Made by a program: the position numbers and the translations under genes
Shown: piece by piece, positions 9,501 through 21,316 of the stretch
Position numbering within the stretch: position 1 is the first letter of the stretch
How the letters are laid out: every line of letters starts with the position of its first letter
NCBI RefSeq assembly: GCF_048771995.1
Contig: NC_133034.1
Location: 4,679,501 to 4,743,500 of the forward strand
Length of the DNA stretch: 64,000 bases
From: Taeniopygia guttata
Lineage: Eukaryota; Chordata; Aves; Passeriformes; Estrildidae
Direction of reading: 5' to 3'
The notes under the pieces: generated by a model
The model's database searches: none
Told to the model about the DNA's origin: nothing
What the model saw: only the letters and a program-made list of their open reading frames with translations

Positions 9501-12500
9501 TCAGGTGGTTTTCAGCTTGAGCACCTTGGAAAGTGGCTCCTTGGCGCTGGAGTAGAGCAGGAAGGAGCCCTCAGCGGTGTGAAACGCCTCCCAGTCTCTA
9601 CAGCCGACCGTGGGGAGGTGGTGGGCTGCCACGAAGCCTTCGTAGCCTTGCCACCTGCACGGGGAAGGCAGTTAGCTCCTGGGGCACCTGGCACGGGCAG
9701 GGGAGCTGAGCCATGGGGCTGCCAGCTCCCATCTCCCTGCTGTGCTTCAGGGTGGGATGGCCCTCACTGGGGCTTCCCATTCCTGCCTGACAACAGGGAA
9801 CAAGCCTCCTGAAAACAGGGAACAATCCTCCTGAAAATGGGGAGCAATCATCCTGAAAACGGGGAACAAGCCTCCTGAAAACAGGGAGCAATCATCCTGA
9901 AAAAAGGGAGCAATCCTCCTGAAAAAAGGGAGCAATCCTCCTGAAAAAAGGGAGCAATCCTCCTGAAAACAGGGAGCAATCCTCCTGAAAACAGGGAGCA
10001 ATCATCCTGAAAAAAGGGAGCAATCCTCCTGAAAACAGGGAGCAATCCTCCTGAAAACAGGGAGCAGTCATCCCGAAAACAGGGAGCAATCCTCCTGAAA
10101 AAGGGGAACAAGCCTCCTGAAAACAGGGAGCAATCCTCCTGAAAACAGGGAGCAATCCTCCTGAAAACAGGGAGCAATCCTCCTGAAAACAGGGAGCAGT
10201 CATCCCGAAAACGGGGAACAAGCCTCCTGAAAACAGGGAGCAATCCTCCTGAAAAAAGGGAGCAATCCTCCTGAAAATAGGGAACAAGCCTCCCGAAAAC
10301 AGGGAGCAATCCTCCTGAAAAAAGGGAGCAATCCTCCCCATCCTCCCTGGGCATTGCCCCGGGCTGTGCCCACGCAGGGTGGCTCCTGCCAGGAGCAGCC
10401 CCGAGCCGTGCCTGCCCCCTGCAGTACCTGTAGATGATGCTGTTAACGGAGAAGGTGAAGCCATCGAAGGAGTTCGCCACCACCAGGAAAGAGTCGTCTC
10501 CCACCGAGAAGAACTCCCAGTCCAGGGCACTGGGGATGAGAGGAGCAGAGGGGCAGGTGACACGACCCCTGTGTGTCCACCCACCCCGATCTCTGCCACC
10601 CTGAGGACACACAGAAAACCCTGCTCTTCCCAGGCTACTCCTGAAAGAAATCCAGCCTCATTCCCAAATCCAGGCCCTTCTCCCAGCTCCCACTGGGATT
10701 TGGTGCCAAGGAGCCATCACCCATCACCCTCCCCACCAGTCTCAGTCCCTAGGAGAGTGAAGCCTGCAGGAACCCTCCAGGAGACAAGCAAGTGCAGTTT
10801 TAAACTGGAAGAGGAGAGGCCCTGGCACAGGTTGCCCAGAGCAGTTGTGGCCATCCCATCCGTGGAAGTGTCCAAGACCAGGTTGGATGGGACTCGGAGC
10901 AACCTGGGATAGTGGAAGGTGTCCCTGCCCATGGGCTTTAAGGTCTCTTCCCACCCAAACCATTCTGGGATTTTATGAGACCTTTGGGTTGCTCAGGGGA
11001 AGGACACAGACCTAGGAGCACCCTGAATCCCTGCACAGGTACCTGTAGGTGAGAAGGTCCTGGAATTTCACAAACATCTGGGCTGTGATGTTCAGCTCGT
11101 AGATGGAGGAGTTGATGGCATAGAAGTTGGAGGGTGCTGGCATCCCGCTGTCATAGCTGTGGCTGTTGGCAACAGCCAGAAAGACTCTGTCCCCAATGTG
11201 AAAAACCTCCCAGTCAGCTGCACCAAATGTCTGCGGGGAAGGCGGCCATGAGAAGCTGGATGTGGCTGCCCTGTCTAAACACAGAGGGGGGACTGAGGAG
11301 CAGTGGCCAAGCCTTACCAGGATAGACTGGAAGAGCTGGAAGGAGCCACTGAGCCAGATGTAGATGTGTGAGTAGATCTTAGTGGACGTGCCATTGAATG
11401 TGTTAGCTACAGCCAGGAAGGAATATGGCCCGATGGTGAAGAATTCCCAGTCGTAGGCTCCAGAGGTGGGAATGGTCTGGTTGGTTTCAAACAGCCCTGT
11501 CCTGGGGTTCCACCTGTATATCACACTGTCTATGTTGTGGTTGTTCCCTGGGGGGAGACAGATGTGCACCATCAGGGAAAGCAATTCCTGCTTTGTGGAG
11601 GAAATGACCCCAAAACAGGCTCAGTTACATGAGTATTTACCAGCAGGTCACAAGGCTCTTTGCAAGTGACCTGTTGCTCCCCAGGCAGTAGCCAAAGAGA
11701 TTCTCCATCCGTACTGAAGGCCCCCTCCATCCCCACCGAGTGTCTCCATCCCTAGAGCCTCCATCCCATGGAACACACCAACAGCTTGTCCAAGTGCACA
11801 GCAGCAGCTTTGTGGCAGCCCTGGCAGAGGAGGGACAGGCACAAGCAGCACTCCAGAAGCTTCCTGCCAGCATCCCAGGGTGGACAAGCTCTGCTGGCAG
11901 TCCCATGGGGTGGCCCTATGCCACAGCACACGTCACAGTTGAGATGGCCACAACACACAGAGTATCACCACACAAATTCAGAAAGCTTCAACCCATACAG
12001 AATAACACCACATCAGAAGGCTTCAAGTGTCTGCCATTTCTGTTCTTTAGCCCAACCTTTTATCCCCTCACGTTGATGCAGTGCCCCTGTGAGCCTCCTG
12101 CTCCCTTTGGTGGTTGCTCAGTGCCCCTGGGCACTCCCTGGCTCATTGTGTCAGTGCTTTTCACAGCTGTAGCCACTGGGGATGAGGCTCAGCCCCACTC
12201 CCAATCACCACAAACTGTGTGCCTACATCCCTAAGCTCCTGACATTTGGGGCTTCCCCTCTGCCCTAAGGCACATGCTTCATCCAGCTCCTGGGCTCTGC
12301 TCAAGCATCTCCACCTCATGCCTGTGTGGGACCCAGCAGGCTTTAAATCCTCAATGCAACAAGGACTTGGGCAAAGAAAGGCTGCAGAAAGAGTGGGAAT
12401 GGCCACATGGATAAGTGGCAGCTCCTCAGGGACTGAACTTCCAGTCCCCTCTAAGGGAAACATCCCCAGTTTGGCTTGGCCATGATGGTCTCAACCCCTG

Positions 12501-15500
12501 TGTGATGTGCATGGCCGGCAAAGGGACCACACTGCCACATGGGAAAGTCTCATCCAAAGTGGTCCTGATGGAGTCCAACAGGTGACACGGGGACGTTCCA
12601 GCCCAGCCCACAGGTGCCAGGGAACCTGCTGCCAGCTCTGAGCCTGGTGCCAGAGGCACTGATGCCCCCTGAGGCAGCCCTGGTGGCAGGGAAGGAGCCA
12701 CTGGCCATCATCTGCGTCCCACAGAGCCAGGGCTGTGCTGCCAACCAAGGGCTGCACGTCCCAGCCCAGAACAGCTGCCTGAGGAGGGGAATGAGGCTGG
12801 ATCGTGTCTAAAGGTATCCAGGGAGGGATGTCAGCTGGCTCTCTCTGAGTTTCCTGCGTGCCCACAAGGCCGAGGATCTGGCCTCACAAAAGGCTCCACC
12901 TGTGGCACTACCAAGTTATGTAATACTGGGGATAAAAATGAGAAGAAGCAGAAAGATCCAGCACAGACACCATCCCCACTCACGTCCTTGTCCCCTGCAG
13001 TCAGAAACCCAGAGGGTGACTGTGTCAGCCACTTCCCCAAAAGCTTTTTTCTCCTCTGCAAGGCTCTGGGTGTCCTGGGGGAGCCCAGGCTGGCAGCTGA
13101 GTGCTCACCTCCCCTGCACTCATTCTGCCTGCCAGGGCCCCAGCCACCACCCCGCAGGCAGCACGGAGGGCTGGTACCTTCTCTGTGGTTGACCACAGCC
13201 AGGAAAGCCTCTCCCTCGATGGCAAAGGCCTCCCAGTCCCTGGCGCTGTGCGTGGCGATCCGCTGGTGCGCCAGGAACTTCGCTTTCCTGCGGCTCCACT
13301 TGAAGATCACAGAGAACTCCTGACCCCTCTCATTCTGCTCAAAATTCGCCACTGCCAGGAAGATCTGGAAAAGGAAAAGCCAGGATGGCTTGGTTTTCTC
13401 CTCTCAAAGGAGCATGGGCAAGAAAATGCAGGGGGAAGTGGGATGGAGGTGGCTGGTGTGGGACAAGATGGCCCTGGCTGGGGTCCTTGAGGTGTCCCCA
13501 AGCAGCACAAAGTGGGGACAGGGACCCGATGGCCTGTGGGGGTCCTTGTGCACGGCAGGGGCACAACTGGCAGCCAGGAGCTCTTAGACAAGGAGAGGCA
13601 GAGCTGAGATGTCTGCACTGACGCCCTCCAGCCCCAGGAATGGGGAGCTTGGACACAAAATGCACTGGGGATGGAGGGAGGTTCAGCTGAAAAACCCTCC
13701 TGTAAGCAAAGGCGGTTCAAACAAAAAAAGGCAAGCGTGATAATGATAACAATGACAATAACTATAACAATTCCCTGAGACAAAACATTTCCCACACCAA
13801 GAAACCCCTGCGAAAGTGTAGAGACAAGAGTGGTGCAGCAGAGATGGCCAAGTGCAAGGCAGAGAGCAGATCCCAGCTCTGTCATGTTGGCTCTGTGCCA
13901 CTGCAGTGTCCTTCAGATGGAGCAGCAGAGATTATGCCCCACTTTGGGCCACACAGAGGCACAGGGCCACAGCCCACAGTGAGGAAAGAGTCAGTGGGGC
14001 TGTCTCCTGCCTCCTGGCCTGTACAGCACCAGGGCTTTGTTCAGCCAAGGTGTAGCCACCCCCAGGGACAGGGCTGTGCTGGGCTGTCCCCCTGTCCCCC
14101 CACAAAAGCTGAATCCCCAGCTCTGTTCTCTCTGCAAGCACCAGTCCAGGGACCCCTTTTGGGACATCTCCAGAAACAGCTTCAGTGGGAAGAGAAACAC
14201 CCTGGGGACAAAGCCAGGATGGGTCATGGCAGAGGGGGAACAATCCCAGCTTCCCTGGGAGCCCTGCACGGAGCTGGCTCTCAGCAGATGGCTTTCCTGG
14301 GGTTCCTCCAAAGTGACAAGCAGCTTCCCAGGGAGAGGAACCAGGCAAATCCTCTGCTCAAGCCCCAAGACAGATTGCCCAGGGGAGAAGAGGTAGTTCT
14401 GAAGTCCTGGAATAATTTAAAAGCAAGAGAGTTTAAAAATGCAGCAGGTTGGACTCAGTGGGTCTCGAGAGGGAACTGCAGGCCCTGATGGCTCTTTTAA
14501 GACCCCAGGAGATCTCTGAGATGCAGTTAACTACACTCTCTAAACCACACCCAAGGCTCCGGGCTCAGAGAATCCAGTGTTGGGCAACTGCAGTTTAACG
14601 TACTGAACCATGGGGGCACCTTCCCGGCAGACTCACCTTCTTCCCAATGGTGAAATACTTCCAGGACTGAGCCTGGTGGGTGGGGATGTTCTGGTAGTGC
14701 ACAAACTTCCCGTCGGTCCACCTGTAGATGGCCGATCCCGGGGGCGTGAGCCGGTTGGCCATGGCTGCAAACAGCCCCACCTTTGGGATGCTGAACACCT
14801 CAATGCCCATTGTCTCCGAGTTGGTCACCAGGTTCTGGTGCTCCTCCACGTAGTCCAGCCTGTGTTGGACTGGGAGCCCACAAAAAAAAAGAGGGATGAG
14901 GTTAAAACCAGGTAATTTTAGCTGGAGAGCAGCCCCACGAGGGCTGGCTCGGTGGCACCAGCTGCTGTGCAGAGCTTTGTGGGGAAAATGAAGGTTCTGG
15001 CGACACTGGGGGTGAAGGGCCAAAGCAGGGGTGCTAAGAGGCTGACTGCAGCACATCCAGCCCCATCCAGCCCTGCCTGTTTTCCAGCAGAGAGCAGAGC
15101 TGTGTCCTCTGGGAGCAGGAAAGAGCCCCCCGCCACGGATTTTGACCACTTCGATATATTTATCCTCAAGAGAAAAAGGAGGAGATGACAGCAGGAGAGG
15201 TTAGAGAAGACTAAGATGGAATTCATGGCAGAAATTGGAGCAGAAACCTCCAGAGTAGTCCCGATGGCAGATGGATGGGCACTGGAAGGGACAAATGGCA
15301 GAAGGGGCAGTGTTGGTGGCACCAAGGGGCACAGGGCAGTAAGACCCCAGCACGAGCTCTCCTTGGGGAAACAAGGACACCGTGCCAATCCTGATGACTT
15401 CCAGAGGCAGGGAAGGATAGGGGGTCCAGTCACTGCCAGCTGCTGTGGGGAACAAATGGCTCATCCAAACCCACCCTGAGGGTATCAGCAGAAGAAAATG

Positions 15501-18500
15501 CTGGGGGAGGAGGGAAGGGAAGGACAGTTCAGTCAGAGACATATCCCATCCTCCATGTCCTCTCCAGGGATCCTGGGAAGACAGCCTGGAGTGAGTGAGA
15601 GTGCCAGTGGATGAAATCCACGTCATGACTGAAGAACACCCATCCAGCCCAGGCTCTGGCTGCCTTTCCCACCTTGGTACTCCCACTGTTTTCCTTACAA
15701 AGCGTCCCACCAGAGCCCGGACGACACTGGGATCTGTGTCTGCCGCCCTTCCAATCACCCCCAGTATTTCTGGCAGCTGAAATACTTACCTACTTACACT
15801 TTCCCCTTATCCATCCCACAAATGCTTCAGCGCTGGGGCAGCACCCCAACACCCTGAGCATGGCTCTCCGTGGGGTGAGCTGTCCTGCTCAGACAGAACA
15901 GGAGCTCATCCTGCCCAGAAAATTCCCAGGAGGGACAGATCGTGTGGAGAAGGTGGAGGGACCACAGAGACTCTTGAATCCAGAGGTGCTCTGGAAGCAT
16001 CACGGGCACCAAGAGCAAAGCAAAGCCTGGCCAAGCAGAGGAGAGACAGAGGGACACCCCAGCCCCACACTGCTGCTGATTCCCATCCCAAAGTGGTCTC
16101 CAGGGCAAATCTCTGCTGCTGCAAGGGTCTCCTCCTCTCCCCAAGAGTGCCAGAACCTCCCCAGGGGTACCTTCCAGCATGGAGACCCAGGTGCTGCCGT
16201 TGCAGAGGTACAGCCCTCGCCGGGAGGCGTTGAACCAGAACTGAGCCTTCTCCTGCTTGGAGCAGCGTGGCCGGGCCCCCAGGGTCACCTTCATGTCAGC
16301 CTCTGGGCACGGAGAGGAGCCAGGCAGGAGCCTCTTAGTGCACACAGCGGAGAGCAGAGGCAGGAGGGGCCAATGTCCTGGCCTCATCCTGGTGATGGGC
16401 ATCAGGCAGTGGGGAAAATGGAATCCCAGCACAAATCTGGGAAGCCACAGACTGAAGCAACCCAGTCTGTGTGAGACCACTGACACGAGCCCAGGGACCC
16501 AGGCAGGGCCACCCTGTCTATCCAGGGAGATTTTAGACAGGGATCCCAACACACACATTGAAAACCAGAGAGTGCTGGGAGCACCCTCCTCCCCTCTGCT
16601 CCTGCTTGGTTCCCAGCCCCATGCAAAGACCCCTCCTGACAGAGGGAGGGGGCCAGCAGAGCCCCAGGGGGCACTGACCGTAGGGGTATTTGAGCACCTC
16701 GTTGCTCACTGGCCTCGCAGGGACATCCTGGAGGACACTGGGGACAGAGAGCGTTGCTACTTTGAAGTTCACGGCGTGGCACATCCGGGGGGTGGCATCA
16801 GCTCCTGGCAGCAGGACAAGCTGTCTCAGCAAGCCCTGGGAAAGCGGGAGCAGAGGGATGGAGACCAAGTCCCACAAGATCACAGAATGGGAACTGCAGG
16901 TAATCAATGCCTTGGATTTCCTGCCTGAGTTCTGCTTGTTGCTCTCCCTCCTGGGATGCAGAAGTGTCCATGAGATTCATGCACCTCTGTCAGAGCCCAG
17001 GTGCCGAGCTGGGGCAATCTAACAGCTGATGTCAGGGGAGCACTGGCACGGGGCTTGGAGCAGCTGCCTTGCAGTGCCTCCACACGGGAAGGACACACAG
17101 CCACCTCTGCCTCCTGTGCTGTGGCCCAAGCCCTGCCAGCGTAGGGGACTGAGAGAGGGCTGTGGGCCATCCCGTGGCCAGCCACGAGCACCCCTGAGCC
17201 CACCTGGGCACCCCACACCACGGGGCACCTACCGTGAACACGCCTTTCCTCCTCCGCCGGTTGCCCAGGTAGAAGCTGGCTCTCCTCACCGACAGCGAGG
17301 CTGGAAATGGTGTCTCCACCACCCTGGGGATGGGCAGAGAAGAGGTTTCACAGAAGAGGACAATTTCACAGCATCTACCGGTGGCCAGAGGCGATGCTGG
17401 TGGAGGGACATCACCCTGCCCACCCTCCCAGCGCTGCCCCAACCTACACATCCTTGGGGATGCTGCAGTCCACGGTCAAGGAGAAGGACTGTCCGGAGAC
17501 AGCCAGGATGAGCGTGTGCCACTGGTTGTCGGAGAGGGACACGTTGGGGAAGGTGACTCGGGTCTGCCAGCCGCCGGCGCGCTCCTGGCTCCAGAAGAGG
17601 AAGTGCAGCTTGTCGGGGGCGTAGCGCAGCCCCACCAGCACGCTGGGGCTGTCCTCCACCATCAGCGTGAAGATGTACTCGTTCCTCTGCGGGAGGGCAG
17701 CGGCTGGCACCGGCGGGGCCGCGCCGTGCCCGCACCGTGCCCGCACCGTGCCTGGCCGTGCCAGGCTGTGCCCGCACCGTGCCCGCACCGTGTCCGGCCA
17801 TGCCCGCACCGTGCCCGCACAGTGCCCGACCATGCCCGCACCGTGCCTGGCCATGCCCGCACCGTGCCCACACCGTGCCAGGCCGTGCCCGCACCGTGCC
17901 CGGCCATGCCCGCACCGTGCCCGCACCGTGCCGTGACCGTACCGTGCCTGGCCGTGCCAGGCCGTGCCCGCACCGTGCCCGGCCGTGCCCGCACCATGCC
18001 CGCACCGTGCCCGCACCATGCCCGCACCGTGCCCACACCGTGCCCGCACCGTGCCCGGCCATGCCAGGCAGTGCCCGCACCGTGCCCGCACCGTGCCCGT
18101 ACCGTGTCCGACCATGCCCGCACCGTGCCCGCACCGTGCCCGCACCGTGCCCGGCCATGCCCGCACCGTGCCCGCACCGTGCCCGCACCGTGCCCGCACC
18201 GTGCCCGCACCGTGCCCGGCCGTGCCCACCTTGGCGGGGCGGCGGCGCGCCCGCAGCGTGGCGATGATGGAGAACTCCTCGGGGAAGCGGTCGCAGTGGA
18301 TGAAGAGCCGCGAGGCGGGGAAGCCCAGGGCGCGGGGCCGTGCGGGGGACAGCTGGAAGCCGCGCACCCCCTGCACCTGGAAGACCCGCATGCCCCGGGC
18401 CAGCCCCCCGGCCGGCACCGCCTCCGAGAGGATGTCCAGCGGGCGCAGGTCTGTGCCAAGAGACAGCGGAGTCATTGAGCCCGCCCTGTCCCGCTGTGGG

Positions 18501-20895
18501 ATGCGGGACCCCGGCGCTGGGACCTCGCCTGGGGGTGCCCCGAGCCCCCGCTCCAGGGCCAGAGGCAAGATTTGCCCTTCAGACACAAGGTTGGCATCTC
18601 CATCGCCACACCGAGTGTGCAGAACCGCGTCGCTGATGCAGCTCTGAATGCTGCCACTGGAGCTGGGACCTGCCAGCCGGGCTGCCAGCAGCTCCCTCGG
18701 GATCCAGCGGCACCAGCAGCCGGAGCCAGGAGAGCAGGCAGGGATCCGGTCCCACGGACTGCTCTCAGGGCAGCCACCCGTCCCCATCTCTGTCCGCAGG
18801 GCAGCGGGGACAGCTCCACCCCTCCAGTCCCGTTCAGGCTCTCCCAACCCAGCCCTAATTGCACACACGCACACGCACTCTCCCAGCAGGCACCAAAACC
18901 ACTCATTATAAATAATTACCCTCTCCCCAGAGAAGAGAACGCCGTGCCCAGCCCCAGGGCATCGCCCGGTGAGAGTACACAGCACAACAGCACCAGAAAG
19001 TGCCACCCCACGGAGCACTGCCAGCTCCAAACATCTCGGCACAGGAAGGGCTGGAGCAGCCGTGGGGACTTCTCCGACCTTCCTGGCCTCGGACCCTCCT
19101 GGTTTTATTTTTGAACGCTTTTCTAGCAGAGAAGAGAGATGGTGCCCAAGAGATGAAGCAGCACTTGGCTACACTAAAACAGCCCTGATTCTGTCCCACC
19201 CCGCTGAGACCCGGCCTTTAGCTCCAATTTGTACTAATAAATCCGGGCTGCTGGGGCACAGCGGGAAGGCTGGGAAGGAGGGAGCTGCGAGCAAGGCTGG
19301 GCTGTGTGAATCCAAACCAGCTGGAGAAGGGAAGCGCTTCCTCCAGACACGCCTGGCCAGCCCGGTTCCAGGTGGGCACAGCAAGGAGGAGTCTGCTCAT
19401 GTGGCTCTATCCAGACCAGAGCAGGGAGATAGGTGAGGTCCTGCCCACCCTGGCAGCCCTGTGTGCCCCCCTGCCCGCCCCACTGCTGGTTTAAGCTGTT
19501 CCTAAAGCAAAATCTTGGTGGGGGAGTTTTAACTGGAATAGCTAATTTCAAAAATGTATCACTCGGGCAACGGCCAGTTCCTGTTTTTCCCAGCAAAAAG
19601 TACAAGCTGAACTCAGACTTGGATTTGCTGGGGGTTTAGGAGCCCCCAGTTGCCCTTGAGGTGGTGAGGATGAGATTGGGGGAGAGCTCAGCAGGGACGG
19701 GAGGTGGTGTGCCAGGAAGGGGCCAAGCCCTAAAACCAAACCCAAATCCCTAAACCCAAAGATGTGCCTCCCACATCCATCGCTGCTAAGGCTGGCAGAG
19801 CAGCTGGGGTGCTCCAGCCCAGTTTGGGCAGCACAGGTGGTGTCAGGGGGTCTCGTGCTGGGGGCCCCAGGATGATGCTGGAGCCTTGGCACCCCCAGGA
19901 TCCCTCCAGCCAAGGCTGCTTGGGGACAGCAGGGACATTCCCAGAGAGATTGGAGCGCCTCAGCGAAGAGGCAGTGGGCAGAAACTCTCCAATCTCTCCC
20001 TGGTTTTCTTCTCACATCACCTGGGCTGTAACAAAAAGCGAATACAATTGCCATCAAACCGGGACAATCCGTAAGCACGCAGAGCTTGGGCCCAAGCTGC
20101 CCCAAAAACTGAGCTCAGGCTTCGCTGCCCACCCAGCGCTGGCACGGGGATGGGATGGCAGAGCCAGGGCAGGGAGATGCTCTTTGCTCGGGAAATGACA
20201 CTGGAGCTGCCGATGGCAGAGCCAGGGCAGGGAGATGCTCTGTGGCTCGGGAAATGACACTGGAGCTGCCGATGGCAGAGCCAGGGCAGGGAGATGCTCT
20301 GTGGCTCGGGAAATGACACTGGAGCTGCCGATGGCAGAGCCAGGGCAGGGAGATGCTCTGTGGCTCGGGAAATGACACTGGAGCTGCCGATGGCAGAGCC
20401 AGGGCAGGGAGATGCTCTGTGGCTCGGGAAATGACACTGGAGCTGCCGGCTCCCGGCCGGGACAGGAGGGACTTTCCAGGGGGACTTCACGGCTCTTTTC
20501 TCCTTCTTCCAGTCCTTCCCCTGCCCTCCCTGTGCCTCCAGCAGAACCTGGGACACGCTTGTGTGCAGCAGGGGCACAGCTCTCCCCGCAGCTCCCACAG
20601 GGCCGGCTGCTCCCATTCGGAGCACAGGAATGACCCCACACCCTGCCACACCACCGGGGCCGGGCTGCCAGCGAGGGGTGACCCACGCGGGGCTCGGCAC
20701 AGCTTCTGGGGGCGGCGTGGGGAGCAGCCCAGCCGCGGGGCAGCAGTGCCCGGCGTGGGTCAGCCCCTGCCCCGGAGGTGCCCCCCGCCCTCCGCTCCTA
20801 CCTGTGCAGTGCTGCCACGTCCTGCCGGCCCGCACCGAGCCCCCGCCGCCGGCCCAGCGCAGCAGAACCACCCAGAGCAGCAGTGGCACCGACAT
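9501..20895 (-). CDS. TSPEAR: TSPEAR, thrombospondin-type laminin G domain and EAR repeats
   Basis: Secreted or surface protein linked in mammals to hearing, tooth and hair-follicle development. Twelve coding exons, 5' to 3' on the minus strand: 20802-20895, 18230-18450, 17448-17686, 17233-17323, 16679-16835, 16171-16302, 14637-14869, 13178-13364, 11318-11547, 11043-11230, 10428-10529, 9501-9654. Phases all match, giving 675 aa (human recalled as 669). Order: signal peptide ([12 protein letters not shown]); N-terminal TSPN/laminin-G domain ([58 protein letters not shown]); then seven EAR repeats, seen as [65 protein letters not shown] and [12 protein letters not shown] with DWE-F motifs between. 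An in-frame ATG eight codons upstream (20917-20919) is an alternative start. Confidence 0.95.
9789..10338 (-). repeat. 21-bp minisatellite, about 26 copies, in TSPEAR intron 11
   Basis: Degenerate tandem of ctcctgaaaacagggagcaat on the + strand, filling most of intron 11 (9655-10427). Because 21 is a multiple of three, long stop-free frames run through it on the minus strand (residues like [11 protein letters not shown]). These are repeat translations, but the frame of the preceding TSPEAR exon does run into it. Confidence 0.96.
10798..10978 (+). mobile_element. CR1 LINE 3'-end fragment
   Basis: Contains ccctggcacaggttgcccag, gtccaagaccaggttggatg and the terminal ccaaaccattctgggatttt, the CR1 3' end in sense orientation. 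It sits in TSPEAR intron 10. Confidence 0.88.
17723..18229 (-). repeat. GC-rich 10/11-bp minisatellite filling TSPEAR intron 2
   Basis: Repeats of ccgtgcccgca and variants (ccgtgcccggccatg, ccgtgccaggc) run from just downstream of exon 3 to the very edge of exon 2. The whole intron, 17687-18229, is 543 bp and almost entirely repeat. On the minus strand it translates without stops in the reading frame that joins the two exons. Confidence 0.96.
20154..20447 (+). repeat. 59-bp tandem repeat, 5 copies, in TSPEAR intron 1
   Basis: Units start at 20154, 20212, 20271, 20330 and 20389. The first is 58 bp and the rest 59 bp, nearly identical, each beginning gatggcagagccagggcagg. This points to recent expansion. 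Confidence 0.97.
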
Positions 20896-21170
20896 CGGGC
20901 TCTGCCCTGGGGGGTCCATCCACCGGGACCCCCCCGCTGCCGCCGCCGCCGCCGCTGCCCCGGCTCAGCGCCCCGGGGGCTCCGCACCGGGATCCCCCCC
21001 CGGAGCCCCGGCAGCGCTCCGTCCTGCCCGGGGCCGTGTCAGCACCCCGGGCTGCTGCAGCCCGGCTCTCTGCCCATGCTGGGCGTGGGCATCGCCCCCG
21101 GGGCACGGCCGGGGGTCCCGGGGCGGCGGCCGAGGCAGTGCCGGCTGCAGCCTGCACACAGACATTTAAA
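20690..21170 (-). promoter_or_regulatory. TSPEAR: CpG island at the TSPEAR 5' end
   Basis: Strongly GC- and CpG-rich block covering the first coding exon (20802-20895) and about 270 bases upstream on the minus strand. No confident TATA box is seen; a CpG-island promoter is inferred. Confidence 0.55.
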
Positions 21171-21270
21171 TGAGAGGTCGGTGCTGGGAGAGGAGGAGTC
21201 CCGGCTCCTCCGAGAGCTTTTATCTTTTGCCCAACCCTCTGGAAGGCGGCTTTGGGGAGGGATTTTTTAA

Positions 21271-21271
21271 T

Positions 21272-21304
<33 letters not shown>

Positions 21305-21316
21305 TATTTTTTTGCT
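21271..21316 (+). repeat. T-rich tract
   Basis: Runs of T broken by single A or C bases. This could be the tail of an old minus-strand retroposed fragment, but no body was recognised. Confidence 0.8.

Noticed and set aside
9747-10345. Possible CRISPR-like array at 9.8-10.3 kb
   Set aside because: The 21-bp units are contiguous with no unique spacers, and the context is a vertebrate intron.
13735-13785. Imperfect AT-rich repeat (gataatgataacaatgac) read as a hydrophobic IVIVIV segment
   Set aside because: Simple-sequence DNA in a TSPEAR intron, not a membrane segment of a gene.
16802-16806. Alternative acceptor for TSPEAR exon 5 near 16805
   Set aside because: It breaks the reading phase with the upstream exon and removes the conserved GLLRQLVLL block; the acceptor before 16835 fits both.
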